Assembly: GCA_004553575.1 (NCBI GenBank)
Contig: SFLA01000017.1
Span: 1-43,782 of the forward strand
Source of the DNA: Clostridiales bacterium
GTDB taxonomy: Bacteria > Bacillota > Clostridia > Oscillospirales > CAG-382
Direction: 5' to 3'
DNA length: 43,782 bases
The position numbers and the translations under genes were made by a program. A model generated the notes under the pieces. That model ran no database searches. It saw only the letters and a list, made by a program, of their open reading frames with translations, and was not told the origin of the DNA. Shown piece by piece: positions 7,773 to 15,858 of this stretch; the first letter of the stretch is position 1, and each line of letters starts with the position of its first letter.

Positions 7773-8909
7773 ATGATACAGCGTTTTTTTGAAGAGGCGG
7801 ACAGATTGAATTCCGCCTATAAGCAGTTTCTGGTGGATATATGCGGAATATCCAGTAAATCCGACGATAAGCCCGGGGTTGACCGCGTGTGCGATTATTG
7901 CGAATCGTTTGCCGCCGGTATGGGCTACGCCGTGGTCAGAGAGAAGATTAAAGGCTCAGGCGACGTTATGTCCGCGACTCTTAACCCGAACGCGGAGGGT
8001 AAACCGGTTTGTCTTTCCGCGCATATGGATACGGTTCATCCGAAGGACAGCTTCGGGATTACCGAGCGCGGCGATATTCTCGTTGGCCCCGGCGTGTACG
8101 ACTGCAAGGGCGGCATAGCCGTGAGCTTTCTTGTGCTCGAGACACTTCGCAATTGCGGATATACATCGCGCCCGGTTAAGGTGATACTTCAGAGCGACGA
8201 GGAGGTGCAGTCGCTTCCGTCGGATAAGAAAACGGTGGAATTCATGTGCCGCGAGGCGGCAGGCGCCCAGGCGTTTATCAACTGCGAGGGCAGGGTAAGC
8301 GGCAGTATAACCACCTCGCGCAAGGGAATACTCCGGTATATGTACGATATAACCGGAATACCCGTCCATGCCGGGACATATTTCGGCGGCGCGAGCGCCG
8401 TCCGTGAAGCCGCGTACAAGATAATCGAGCTCGAATCCCGGTCAAAGGAAGGCGGTATAACCTATAACTGCGGAATTGTCGAGGGCGGAACCGTAATGAA
8501 TACCGTTCCGGCCGCCTGCCGGGTGTATATTGATATACGCGTACGCACGTCCGACGATGTTACCGAGGCAGAGAAAACTCTTTACGAGGTCGGGAATCGC
8601 GTTTTTGTCCCCGGAACCGTTACCCGTACCTTAAAGGTGTCGTCACGTCCGCCGATGGAGCGCACCCCTGCCAATGCGGATCTTTTTGCGCATATTTCGG
8701 CGGCGGCCGAAAAGCACGGGCTGGGCAGTTATACCGAGTTGTTCGCGTTCGGCGGCTCCGACGCGGCGTATACCACCATTGCCGGAATACCCACGGTGGA
8801 CGATCTGGGCCCGCTCGGAGGCGATTACCATACCGAATCGGAGTGGATATCGGTGCGGTCGCTGTCCGAATCTGCGAAGATAATCATAGCATATCTGCTC
8901 GAGAACTGA
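7773..8909 (+). CDS. M20 family metallopeptidase (ArgE/DapE/carboxypeptidase G2-like)
   Basis: 378 aa, cytosolic, no signal peptide. The two-zinc aminoacylase/peptidase site is complete: HMDTVHP (His84, Asp86), GVYDCKGG (bridging Asp110), S-D-E-E (catalytic Glu143, ligand Glu144) and the terminal His353 in GGDYHTE. The dimerisation lid domain runs from about residue 185 to 295 (PVHAGTYFGGAS). Such enzymes cleave N-acyl or C-terminal amino acids; the substrate is not readable. GGAG at 7759-7762 precedes the ATG. Monocistronic, with its own promoter and terminator. Confidence 0.9.
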   Translation: MIQRFFEEADRLNSAYKQFLVDICGISSKSDDKPGVDRVCDYCESFAAGMGYAVVREKIKGSGDVMSATLNPNAEGKPVCLSAHMDTVHPKDSFGITERGDILVGPGVYDCKGGIAVSFLVLETLRNCGYTSRPVKVILQSDEEVQSLPSDKKTVEFMCREAAGAQAFINCEGRVSGSITTSRKGILRYMYDITGIPVHAGTYFGGASAVREAAYKIIELESRSKEGGITYNCGIVEGGTVMNTVPAACRVYIDIRVRTSDDVTEAEKTLYEVGNRVFVPGTVTRTLKVSSRPPMERTPANADLFAHISAAAEKHGLGSYTELFAFGGSDAAYTTIAGIPTVDDLGPLGGDYHTESEWISVRSLSESAKIIIAYLLEN

Positions 8910-8920
8910 CGGAAAAACAT

Positions 8921-8952
8921 ACCGGCGGAAGCTGATGCTTCCGCCGGTTTTT
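8921..8952. terminator. Rho-independent terminator after the M20 peptidase
   Basis: ACCGGCGGAAGC, TGAT loop, GCTTCCGCCGGT, then a T run. It may also slow transcription of the convergent DUF4434 gene. Confidence 0.85.
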
Positions 8953-8969
8953 ATATCCGAAGATATTGG

Positions 8970-10661
8970 TTATTTTTTCTTTTTACGGCTCTTTACCGCG
9001 AATACCGCCGCTCCCGCAAGCACTATTCCGGCGCCTGCCAGCACGAGTATCTGCGGAAGAGAGAGTCCGCCGCTTTTTGCCGGAGCCGAAGCTTCGGTTG
9101 AGACATCTTCCTCAGCGCCGTTATCATCCTTTGACTCGTCTCTCACGGTTTCGGGACCGGAATAGATGTTAACCTTAACATTGTTGGGTACCGAGCCCGG
9201 CTCGACAACGCAGCGGGTGCGCTCGCTCACATTGCCGGAGCAATCGATAACCTCGATCTCGTAGGTCACCGTTTCTTTTGTGTTGAAATCGTAACTGCTG
9301 TCGAAGAATGCGTTCGGGTACAGATTTGTTGTCTTTGCCGAACCCATTTCCGCGACCCGGTAGGTAAAGAACTCACCGTTTTTATATACGTTCACCCGGG
9401 CTATACCAAAGTCGTCGTACATGCCTCCGAAGGTCACATACAGCACCGACTTTCCGTTTACCGTCGTTTTGGCGGTACGGAAGGTATCCGGAGCGGTCGG
9501 GGCGTTATGCTCGAGCTCGCCGTTTTCAAGGTAGTACATATATGAATTGTAAAAACCGTTTGCACAGTAGTAGGAGCTCAGGTAATGGGGATACGCAAAG
9601 GTGATTAACCGGTCGACGTATTTGCATACGATCTCAAACTGTTGGGTTATTCGGTCGAGAGTCGCGGTTCCCCACAGATCAAGCCCGTCTTCGTTATAAA
9701 GAAATTCGTTCGGCGGCTGCACGAACAGCTCGCAGTTGGACCACAGCTGTATGTCCTTGCCGCAGCCGTCAACCGCGTTTCTGTACGCCGCAGTCATTTG
9801 ATCCAAGTATTCGAGACTCATTCCGCCTGCACCGCAGCTGTCCTGCGGGCTCAGAATGTCGCCGTCGCGGAATCCCGCCGTCGCCAGCGCCTCCGACCAG
9901 AAGGCGGATATCGCATCGAAATCCTTGCATACCCAGCTCCCGCCGAAGATATTGACATAAGGGCTGAAGATAAAGGGCAGGTCGGGGTTCAGTGAATTGA
10001 GCTTGTCGAATACTGCGCTCAGACCCTCCGCAAAGCCGTTAACAAACGCGGTACGGGTTCCGGCATTTGAAAACGCGGAGTTGTTGTAAAGCTCGGGCAC
10101 AAAGTAAAATCCGGCAAAAATATCGCTGTGATCCTCGTAATAAATGTTGTAAATATCCTCCGCGACCGCCGCGAAAACGGCGCATACGCGCTTGAATACC
10201 TCGACGTCCTCTTCTTTGTCAAGGTCGATATACGGCCAACCGTTGGTTGTGTTGCCCATTCCGATAAAAAGCTTTATGTTGTGCTTGCTGCACATTTCGT
10301 ACAGCTTTGTAAGATAATCGTTTCCGCGGGACGCGCCCTCGATATTTGTGGGGTAGGAAGCCGACATATGGGTTACGGCGTAACCGTTGTTCTCGTCAAG
10401 AGTAATCTCGAATGTATCGCCCACGATAAGGTATTCGATACCCATGAGTTTCCATTCCGCGATTTCCTGCTCCCATCTCGCGTCGCTCCAGCCTGAATAA
10501 AGCCACGGCTGGATAAAGGTTCCGGTCATGGGGGATATGCCGGAAGATCCCATTCTTTCTGCCATTTCCTCTGCAGTCTCCTTCGTTTCCGCGCCCGCCG
10601 CGCTCGGGCACACAGCCAGCACGAGCAGTACGGTAAGTATTATGCTTATAAGTTTCTTCAC
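8970..10661 (-). CDS. Surface-anchored DUF4434-type (glycosidase-like) protein
   Basis: 563 aa with a GTG start at 10661 supported by GGAGG. Signal peptide cleaved near A-G-A/E (about residue 24). Residues about 45-330 match the DUF4434 TIM-barrel pattern: G-T-F-I-Q-P-W-L, W-x-x-E-I-A-E-W-K-x-M-G-I-E-Y-L-I, FYFVPELYNN. This domain is related to glycoside hydrolases. A fibronectin-like domain follows (about 380-490), then an acidic linker and a C-terminal membrane segment (about 533-555) ending K-S-R-K-K-K-K. There is no LPXTG, so it is held as a membrane tail anchor. Probably acts on polysaccharide at the cell surface; catalytic residues are not assigned. Confidence 0.82.
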   Translation of the reverse strand: MKKLISIILTVLLVLAVCPSAAGAETKETAEEMAERMGSSGISPMTGTFIQPWLYSGWSDARWEQEIAEWKLMGIEYLIVGDTFEITLDENNGYAVTHMSASYPTNIEGASRGNDYLTKLYEMCSKHNIKLFIGMGNTTNGWPYIDLDKEEDVEVFKRVCAVFAAVAEDIYNIYYEDHSDIFAGFYFVPELYNNSAFSNAGTRTAFVNGFAEGLSAVFDKLNSLNPDLPFIFSPYVNIFGGSWVCKDFDAISAFWSEALATAGFRDGDILSPQDSCGAGGMSLEYLDQMTAAYRNAVDGCGKDIQLWSNCELFVQPPNEFLYNEDGLDLWGTATLDRITQQFEIVCKYVDRLITFAYPHYLSSYYCANGFYNSYMYYLENGELEHNAPTAPDTFRTAKTTVNGKSVLYVTFGGMYDDFGIARVNVYKNGEFFTYRVAEMGSAKTTNLYPNAFFDSSYDFNTKETVTYEIEVIDCSGNVSERTRCVVEPGSVPNNVKVNIYSGPETVRDESKDDNGAEEDVSTEASAPAKSGGLSLPQILVLAGAGIVLAGAAVFAVKSRKKKK

Positions 10662-10691
10662 GTTGATTTCCTCCGATACTTTTACAAGTAT

Positions 10692-10719
10692 ATTCTATCA
10701 TATAGTCGGGGCGCGTCAA
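10692..10719 (-). promoter_or_regulatory. Promoter of the DUF4434 gene
   Basis: Minus strand TTGACG (10719-10714), 16-bp spacer, TAGAAT (10697-10692), directly upstream of GGAGG and the GTG start. Confidence 0.6.
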
Positions 10720-10833
10720 ATGGGCATTATACACAAAAAGCGCTTGCCGGAATTGTATGAATAGCCATATGTCTGGCGTCGCTTCCCTGCGGGCGCATAT
10801 CGGCATATAATGTGAACGAAAGCAAATTTTCTC

Positions 10834-10862
10834 TTGCATACCGGAGCAAACTGTGATATTAT
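10834..10862 (+). promoter_or_regulatory. Promoter of the aspartokinase operon
   Basis: TTGCAT (10834-10839), 17-bp spacer, TATTAT (10857-10862). The leader is only about 30 nt, too short for a lysine riboswitch. Confidence 0.6.
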
Positions 10863-10893
10863 GATAACATCCCGAAAGAGGACTTGATATAAA

Positions 10894-12222
10894 GTGTTGT
10901 TCAAACAAAGAAAAAAGGTTGCCAAATTCGGCGGCAGTTCGCTTGCCGATGCGGCACAGTTCAGAAAATGCGTTTCCATTATAAACGCCGACCAGGCGAG
11001 ACGTTATGTAGTTCCGTCCGCGCCGGGTAAGCGTTTTGCCGGTGACACAAAAGTCACCGACCTTCTTATATCCTGCTGTTCGCTAAGCGGCGGCGGAGAC
11101 TGGCAGCCCGTATGGAACGAGGTAAAAGCCAGATATAACGGCATAATAAATGAGCTCGGGCTTACTCTGTCGCTTGAAGACGAGTACGCCGTTATTGAGC
11201 GCGCCCTTTCCGAGGGAGCCGGCTACGATTACGTCGCGTCCCGCGGCGAATATCTGTGCGGTATAGTGCTCGCCGCATGCCTCGGATTCGATTTTGTCGA
11301 TGCGGCGGAGATAGTGCGGTTCGATTCCGAAGGCAGGTTCGACCCGCACACCACCAATGCTCTTATGAGCAGCCGCCTTGCCAAGTCGTACCGCGCGGTA
11401 ATACCCGGCTTTTACGGTGCAATGCCGGACGGCACGGTTAAGGTGTTCACCCGCGGCGGAAGCGATATCACCGGCGCGCTTGTTTCGCGTGCGGTAATGG
11501 CCGATGTATACGAGAACTGGACCGATGTAAGCGGATTTCTTATGTGCGACCCGCATATAGTCGATTCGCCCCGTCCGATAAAGACCATAACCTACCGTGA
11601 GCTGCGCGAGCTTGCGTATATGGGAGCCGGCGTGCTTCACGAGGAGGCAGTAATACCCGTAAAGCTTGCAGGTATTCCCATCAATATTAAAAATACAAAC
11701 CGTCCTGAGGACAGCGGCACCATGATCGTTATAGATTCCGATGACCTTCCGTGCGACGAGCTTATAACTGGTATAGCCGGAAAGAAGGATTTTGCGGTAA
11801 TACGGATAGAAAAAGATCTGATGAACACCGAGGTCGGCTTCGGCATGAAGGTACTTAAGGTGTTTTCCGACCGCGGCATATGTTTCGAGCATCTGCCTTC
11901 GGGAATAGACACCATGTGCGTGATTATCAGCCGCCGCGACATAGTGGGCAGAGAGAGCGAGATACTGAGCGAGATAACCCGCACAGTTTCCCCGGACAAT
12001 ATTGATATCGAAACCGGGGTAAGCCTTATCGCTGTCGTCGGCAGGGGAATGAAGAGCGCTAAGGGTACCGCTTCGAGGATATTCACCGTGCTTGCAAAGA
12101 GCGATATCAATATACGTATGATCGATCAGGGTTCGAGCGAGCTTAATATAATTATAGGCGTTAACGACGAGGATTTCGAAAAGGCGATACGCGCCATTTA
12201 CGGCGAATTCGGGGCGCTATGA
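10894..12222 (+). CDS. lysC: Aspartate kinase
   Basis: 442 aa. Phosphorylates aspartate, the first step to lysine/diaminopimelate, threonine and methionine. The ATP site KFGGSSLAD (about 11-19) opens the amino-acid kinase fold, and TRGGSDITGAL and the W-T-D-V-S-G-F motif follow. The C-terminal 140 residues hold two ACT regulatory domains, ending MIDQGSSELNIIIGV. Start is GTG at 10894 with AAAGAGGA upstream. It overlaps yigZ by 4 nt (ATGA). A DapL gene lies 9 kb away, consistent with a diaminopimelate route. Feedback inhibition through the ACT domains is expected. Confidence 0.93.
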   Translation: MLFKQRKKVAKFGGSSLADAAQFRKCVSIINADQARRYVVPSAPGKRFAGDTKVTDLLISCCSLSGGGDWQPVWNEVKARYNGIINELGLTLSLEDEYAVIERALSEGAGYDYVASRGEYLCGIVLAACLGFDFVDAAEIVRFDSEGRFDPHTTNALMSSRLAKSYRAVIPGFYGAMPDGTVKVFTRGGSDITGALVSRAVMADVYENWTDVSGFLMCDPHIVDSPRPIKTITYRELRELAYMGAGVLHEEAVIPVKLAGIPINIKNTNRPEDSGTMIVIDSDDLPCDELITGIAGKKDFAVIRIEKDLMNTEVGFGMKVLKVFSDRGICFEHLPSGIDTMCVIISRRDIVGRESEILSEITRTVSPDNIDIETGVSLIAVVGRGMKSAKGTASRIFTVLAKSDINIRMIDQGSSELNIIIGVNDEDFEKAIRAIYGEFGAL

Positions 12223-12845
12223 AAAGCTACCTGACCGTCGGGAGAAATGCGTCCTTCAGGTTCACCGAGCGGAAGAGCGTGTTCATCGGCAATATATTCC
12301 GTACCGAATCCGACGAGGCCGCGGCTGCGGCTATAGCCGGAGTAAGGGATATGTACCCCGACGCGAGGCATAACGTATATGCATATATTCTCAGGCAGGG
12401 CAACATGAGCAGATATACCGACGACGGCGAGCCGCACGGGACCGCCGGAATGCCTGTGCTTCAGGTTCTGCGAGGCAGACAGCTGACCGACTGTACCGTT
12501 GTTGTCACACGCTATTTCGGCGGAGTGCTTCTTGGTACCGGGGGTCTGGTGCGCGCATATACCGAGGCTGCCTCCGGCGCCTGCGACGCGGCCGGTACCG
12601 TCAGAATGACACCATGTGTTTTCGTGCGTATCAGGAGCGGCTATACCGATTATCAGAAGATACGCTCTATCGTTTCCCGCGCCGGTGGAACCGAGCGGGA
12701 AACCGAATACGGAGATTCCGTAACCGCGGAATATTCGATCGATTCAGAGCGAGCCGAAGCCGTGCTCGCCGCCGTGGCGGATCAGACTTCGGCACGTGCG
12801 ACAGCGGAAACGGTCGGAAGCGGATACGCCGAGCTGGCGGAGTAA
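12219..12845 (+). CDS. yigZ: YigZ/IMPACT family protein
   Basis: 208 aa. Family members share the UPF0029/IMPACT N-terminal fold, with the signature H-N-V-Y-A-Y-I, Y-T-D-D-G-E-P-x-G-T-A-G-x-P, then V-V-V-T-R-Y-F-G-G-V-L-L-G-T-G-G-L-V-R-A-Y, all present. A ferredoxin-like C-terminal domain follows. Function is poorly known; homologues have been linked to translation control. The ATG overlaps the lysC stop, so the two are translationally coupled, though the metabolic link is unclear. Confidence 0.92.
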   Translation: MKSYLTVGRNASFRFTERKSVFIGNIFRTESDEAAAAAIAGVRDMYPDARHNVYAYILRQGNMSRYTDDGEPHGTAGMPVLQVLRGRQLTDCTVVVTRYFGGVLLGTGGLVRAYTEAASGACDAAGTVRMTPCVFVRIRSGYTDYQKIRSIVSRAGGTERETEYGDSVTAEYSIDSERAEAVLAAVADQTSARATAETVGSGYAELAE

Positions 12846-12854
12846 AAGCCGTTG

Positions 12855-12895
12855 ACCGCCGGACAGGGAATGTAATGTCCCTGCCGGCGGTTTTT
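12855..12895 (+). terminator. Terminator of the lysC-yigZ operon
   Basis: ACCGCCGG-A-CAGGGA pairs with TCCCTGCCGGCGGT (one bulged A), followed by TTTTT. Confidence 0.85.
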
Positions 12896-12942
12896 CAGTA
12901 CCGAAAGCACGGCTGTATGCGTGGAAAAACGAAGACAGACAT

Positions 12943-12986
12943 AAAAAACCGCCGGGAGCGACCGTAATAAGCCGCTTTTCGGCGGT
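12943..12986 (-). terminator. Probable terminator of the redox operon (after apbE)
   Basis: On the minus strand ACCGCCG (12986-12980) pairs with CGGCGGT (12954-12948) around a loop holding a second small hairpin, followed by TTTTTTAT. Confidence 0.55.
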
Positions 12987-13051
12987 ATTGTGCTTTCATG
13001 AGTGTAAGACCCGTTTGCAAAAGCCGTAAGCTTAGCGGAATGCAGCCGAGC

Positions 13052-14113
13052 TTACTTCTGAATGTCTTTGGGAAATCCGGACGAAACCTCGACCGTTCCG
13101 TCGGGATATATCCACATCGCCGAATAGCCGTTCAGCGAATCGATAAGCCTTTCACCGTCCTCACGCGTCATATTGAACAGCGCTGTGGAAAGCGCGTCCG
13201 CAACCGCGGTGTTTTCTCCGTATATCGAAACCGAGGTATATTCGTTGCGCGGAAACAGGGTAGCTGGGTCGATGATATGATGATATCTCACTCCGTCAAC
13301 CGTGTAATACCGCTGGTACGATCCGCTGGTGACAAGCGCGCCGTCCGTCATTTCTATTACGGCTGAATATGCGGAATCCGAATTTCTGTCCGGATTTTCG
13401 ATTCCCGCCGTCCAGCTTTTTCCGTCGGGTTTCGCTCCGGTTACCCGTACGCTTCCCCCGACATTCAGGGTATATCCCTCCGCCCCGAGTGATATAAGCA
13501 GTGCCGCCGCCGCCTCGGTCGCAAGTCCCTTTCCGATTGCTCCGACATCGAGCGACATGTCCGGATCCGTAAGGAATACGGTGTTTTCCGATTCGTCAAT
13601 TATTACCTTGTTGATATCGCAGTGAGCGGCAGCCGCTTCAAGCTCCTCCTTGGCAGGCAGGGATGCAGAATACGGGTCGAACGCCGCGTCTTCGCGATGA
13701 TTGTGCCATATTCCGAGCACCGCTCCCATTGCAATATTCACACAGCCGTCCGTGAGAGTATACATTTCTTTTCCGAGCAGCAGCAGATCGATTATTTTAC
13801 GGTCGACCTTAACCGGTTCTTTACCCGCGTTCCGGTTCACCGTGCGAAGATTGGCCGTTCCCGAATAGGTGTGATATATGTCATACAACCGGTTGTATTC
13901 CTCGAAGAGTCCGAAGACCTTTTCGCACACCGCTTCAAAGGCTTCTTCGTCCTCTTCGTATGCGGTAATAACCGTGACCGTGTCGAAATAATCGTATCTT
14001 ACCTCGGTCCGTTTGTATTTGCTTATGTCATTAACGGTACAGCCGAAAAAACACGCCGTTACCGCGGCGCACAGTATAAGTGCGGCTGCTTTCTTTATTT
14101 TTTGAAGTACCAT
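13052..14113 (-). CDS. apbE: FAD:protein FMN transferase, lipoprotein
   Basis: 353 aa. Flavinyltransferase: transfers FMN from FAD onto Thr/Ser of target domains outside the membrane. Start taken at 14113 because the lipoprotein signal begins there (MVLQKIKKAAALIL, then A-V-T-A-C or F-F-G-C). Family motifs: Y-F-D-T-V-T-V-I near residue 45, DVGAIGKGLATEAAA, L-N-V-G-G-S, the HIIDPAT segment (usual T-G-x-P reads T-L-F-P) and A-D-A-L-S-T-A-L-F. It is the last gene of an operon, directly after a twin FMN_bind-like lipoprotein, its likely substrate. A 12-bp stem (14125-14161) sits just before its start and no free ribosome site is seen, so translation may be limited. Confidence 0.9.
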   Translation of the reverse strand: MVLQKIKKAAALILCAAVTACFFGCTVNDISKYKRTEVRYDYFDTVTVITAYEEDEEAFEAVCEKVFGLFEEYNRLYDIYHTYSGTANLRTVNRNAGKEPVKVDRKIIDLLLLGKEMYTLTDGCVNIAMGAVLGIWHNHREDAAFDPYSASLPAKEELEAAAAHCDINKVIIDESENTVFLTDPDMSLDVGAIGKGLATEAAAALLISLGAEGYTLNVGGSVRVTGAKPDGKSWTAGIENPDRNSDSAYSAVIEMTDGALVTSGSYQRYYTVDGVRYHHIIDPATLFPRNEYTSVSIYGENTAVADALSTALFNMTREDGERLIDSLNGYSAMWIYPDGTVEVSSGFPKDIQK

Positions 14114-14124
14114 TGTATACGAAT

Positions 14125-14161
14125 TTCCGCAGAGGGTGCGGCAAACGCGCCCTCTGCGGAA
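14125..14161 (-). promoter_or_regulatory. Intergenic stem-loop before apbE
   Basis: TTCCGCAGAGGG and CCCTCTGCGGAA form a perfect 12-bp stem with a 13-nt loop, 11 nt before the apbE start codon. No T run follows on the minus strand, so it does not look like a simple terminator. The only SD-like bases (GCGGAA) are inside the stem. It may be an mRNA processing or stabilising element, or set apbE levels below those of the upstream genes. Confidence 0.6.
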
Positions 14162-14180
14162 TCCTTTGCTAATTTTTTGC

Positions 14181-15233
14181 TCAGTCGGCATTTGCCGCTG
14201 CAGCGGCGACTACCTTCACTAAATCGGAGGAGCCGATGGTGCAGGAGGCGGAAAGATCTGCGACTACCATGTTGCCCTCGGAATTCTCGGTAAGCTCGAT
14301 AGCGGATATCTCAGCGGAGGTCTTGCCGACGCAGTAATCCGCGAAGGCGTCCACCTGTTCGTGCCAGTCCTTGCCGATGGGAGAGACGGATGACATTCCG
14401 TAATTCTTGCCCAGTTCACGCTTGGAGATAACGGTATAGTTTTCGTCGAGGGTTATCTCACCGGCGGTGTTGAAGGTGATCTTCGGCTGGATGGCGTCGA
14501 TAATCCCGGCAAGGACCTTGCCGTCGGAATCGACCGCAACGGCAGAAAATTCGGTATTAAAAGAGACACTTCCGTCGGCTTCATCGGTTGCGCTTGCGGA
14601 CGAGCCGCTTACGGAGGATATAGCCACGATTCCGACAGAAGCCTCTCCGGAGCAGGTGAAAGTCTTGCCGGCGTCGTTAACCGCTTTGACTACTGCTTCG
14701 AGGAATTCGGTGGAATCGACGGTGCAGGATGCGGACAGATCGGCAACGATCTTGTTGCCGTTTTCGCTTTCGGTAAGGGTGATCGCCTTGATCTCGTCGA
14801 CGGTCTTACCGACACAGTAATCTGCGAAGGCGTTGGCCTGCTCGAACCATTCCTTGCCGATGGGCGAAATCGAGCCCATTCCGTATCCGGATCCAATCTC
14901 CTGCTTTGTCTTGAAGACGGTCTCGGTCGCATTGTCGGCGATAACGCCGTCGGTGATGTCAAGCTTGTTGTCTGCTTCGTCGATCTTACAAGCGACGACT
15001 CTTCCGTCCGAATCGGTAATAACCGCGGCAAACATGGCTGTTACGGCGGCGGAACCGGTCTTTGAGGACGAAACGGACGGTATAACTCCGAATCCGAGCG
15101 TGTAGCTGTTTTCGCCGGAAACATCGCTTTCGGTGGCGGACGAATCCTCGGCCTTGCTTACGTCTTCTGCGGTGCATGCCGCAAAGGACAGCATCAGCGC
15201 GAGCACGAGAATGATGGGTAAAAGCTTTTTCAT
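14181..15233 (-). CDS. Lipoprotein with two FMN_bind-like repeats
   Basis: 350 aa. Lipobox S-F-A-A-C (Cys20), acidic Ser-rich linker to about residue 42, then two homologous repeats (about 43-190 and 205-350). Each repeat has D-S-D-G-[RK]-V, a G-Y/N-Y-G-M segment, S-P-I-G-K-[ED]-W, FADYCVGKT and ADLSASCT. The last aligns with the D-x-x-[ST]-G-A-T-x-x-S flavinylation motif as D-x-x-A-S-C-T-x-x-S, keeping Asp165/Asp326, Thr171/Thr332 and Ser174/Ser335 but replacing the middle. Each repeat also has a Cys pair 30 residues apart (C140/C170, C301/C331). The double-domain lipoprotein plan recalls PplA-type electron carriers. GAGGAG precedes the ATG. Neighbours are apbE, tlpA, trxB and ccdA. Confidence 0.78.
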   Translation of the reverse strand: MKKLLPIILVLALMLSFAACTAEDVSKAEDSSATESDVSGENSYTLGFGVIPSVSSSKTGSAAVTAMFAAVITDSDGRVVACKIDEADNKLDITDGVIADNATETVFKTKQEIGSGYGMGSISPIGKEWFEQANAFADYCVGKTVDEIKAITLTESENGNKIVADLSASCTVDSTEFLEAVVKAVNDAGKTFTCSGEASVGIVAISSVSGSSASATDEADGSVSFNTEFSAVAVDSDGKVLAGIIDAIQPKITFNTAGEITLDENYTVISKRELGKNYGMSSVSPIGKDWHEQVDAFADYCVGKTSAEISAIELTENSEGNMVVADLSASCTIGSSDLVKVVAAAAANAD

Positions 15234-15255
15234 TTTGTTCTCCTCATATAATATG

Positions 15256-15858
15256 TCATTGGGATATCAGATTAATCAGCGCTTCTATATCGGCGCTTCC
15301 GAGCGCACCGGTGCGCCGTTTTGCGACTGTGCCGTCGGGATATACGGCAACGGTCACGGGTATGGAATATATATTATACGCATCTGCGGCGGAAGACCCG
15401 GTGTCAAAGTATACCGGGAAGGTATAGCCGCTGTCCGAAACGAACTTCTTAACGCTCTCAACCGTGTCGCGTCTGCCGTCGGTGAGGTTAATCATCAAAA
15501 ATACGACATCATCCGCGTATTCGGCGTAAAGTGAATCGAAATCGGGCAGCTCGATTTTGCAGGGGCCGCACCAGGTCGCCCAAAAGTTGATTATTACGGG
15601 TTTGCCGGCAAAATCGGAAAGCGAAACCTCGTTGCCGTCCGTGTCGATAACCGTGAAATCGGGCGCAGTCTCTCCTGCTTCGGAGGTCTGTCCTGATTTA
15701 TCGGTATCTACGGAGCCTGCCGGGACATCCGAGAAATCGGCGCTCTCTCCGCCGTCAACAAAGTTTGCGGAAAGATAATTGTAAGCGAACACCGCACAGG
15801 CGATGACCGCCGCGAATGCAATTATATACAGTACTGTTCTTACGATTCTTCTGTTCAT
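15256..15858 (-). CDS. Membrane-anchored TlpA/ResA-type thiol-disulfide oxidoreductase
   Basis: 200 aa. Start at 15858 (overlaps the trxB stop as ATGA; AAGGAAAT upstream). One N-terminal membrane anchor (about 7-28), a Ser/Asp/Glu linker, then an AhpC/TSA-TlpA thioredoxin fold with FWATWCGPCKIELPDF and the cis-Pro S-I-P-V-T. This places a reductive CxxC on the outer face. CcdA, encoded in the same operon, is the expected electron donor. Targets could be secreted disulfides; the next gene encodes a lipoprotein with conserved Cys pairs, an obvious candidate. Confidence 0.9.
   Translation of the reverse strand: MNRRIVRTVLYIIAFAAVIACAVFAYNYLSANFVDGGESADFSDVPAGSVDTDKSGQTSEAGETAPDFTVIDTDGNEVSLSDFAGKPVIINFWATWCGPCKIELPDFDSLYAEYADDVVFLMINLTDGRRDTVESVKKFVSDSGYTFPVYFDTGSSAADAYNIYSIPVTVAVYPDGTVAKRRTGALGSADIEALINLISQ

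Noticed and set aside
10720..10893. Possible lysine riboswitch before lysC
   Set aside because: A promoter lies only about 30 nt upstream of the gene, leaving no room for the large aptamer, and no matching helices are seen.
14181..15233. Annotating the lipoprotein as RnfG
   Set aside because: It is a lipoprotein with two repeats and no N-terminal RnfG-like membrane helix, and the motif differs; the link to Rnf is only proximity.
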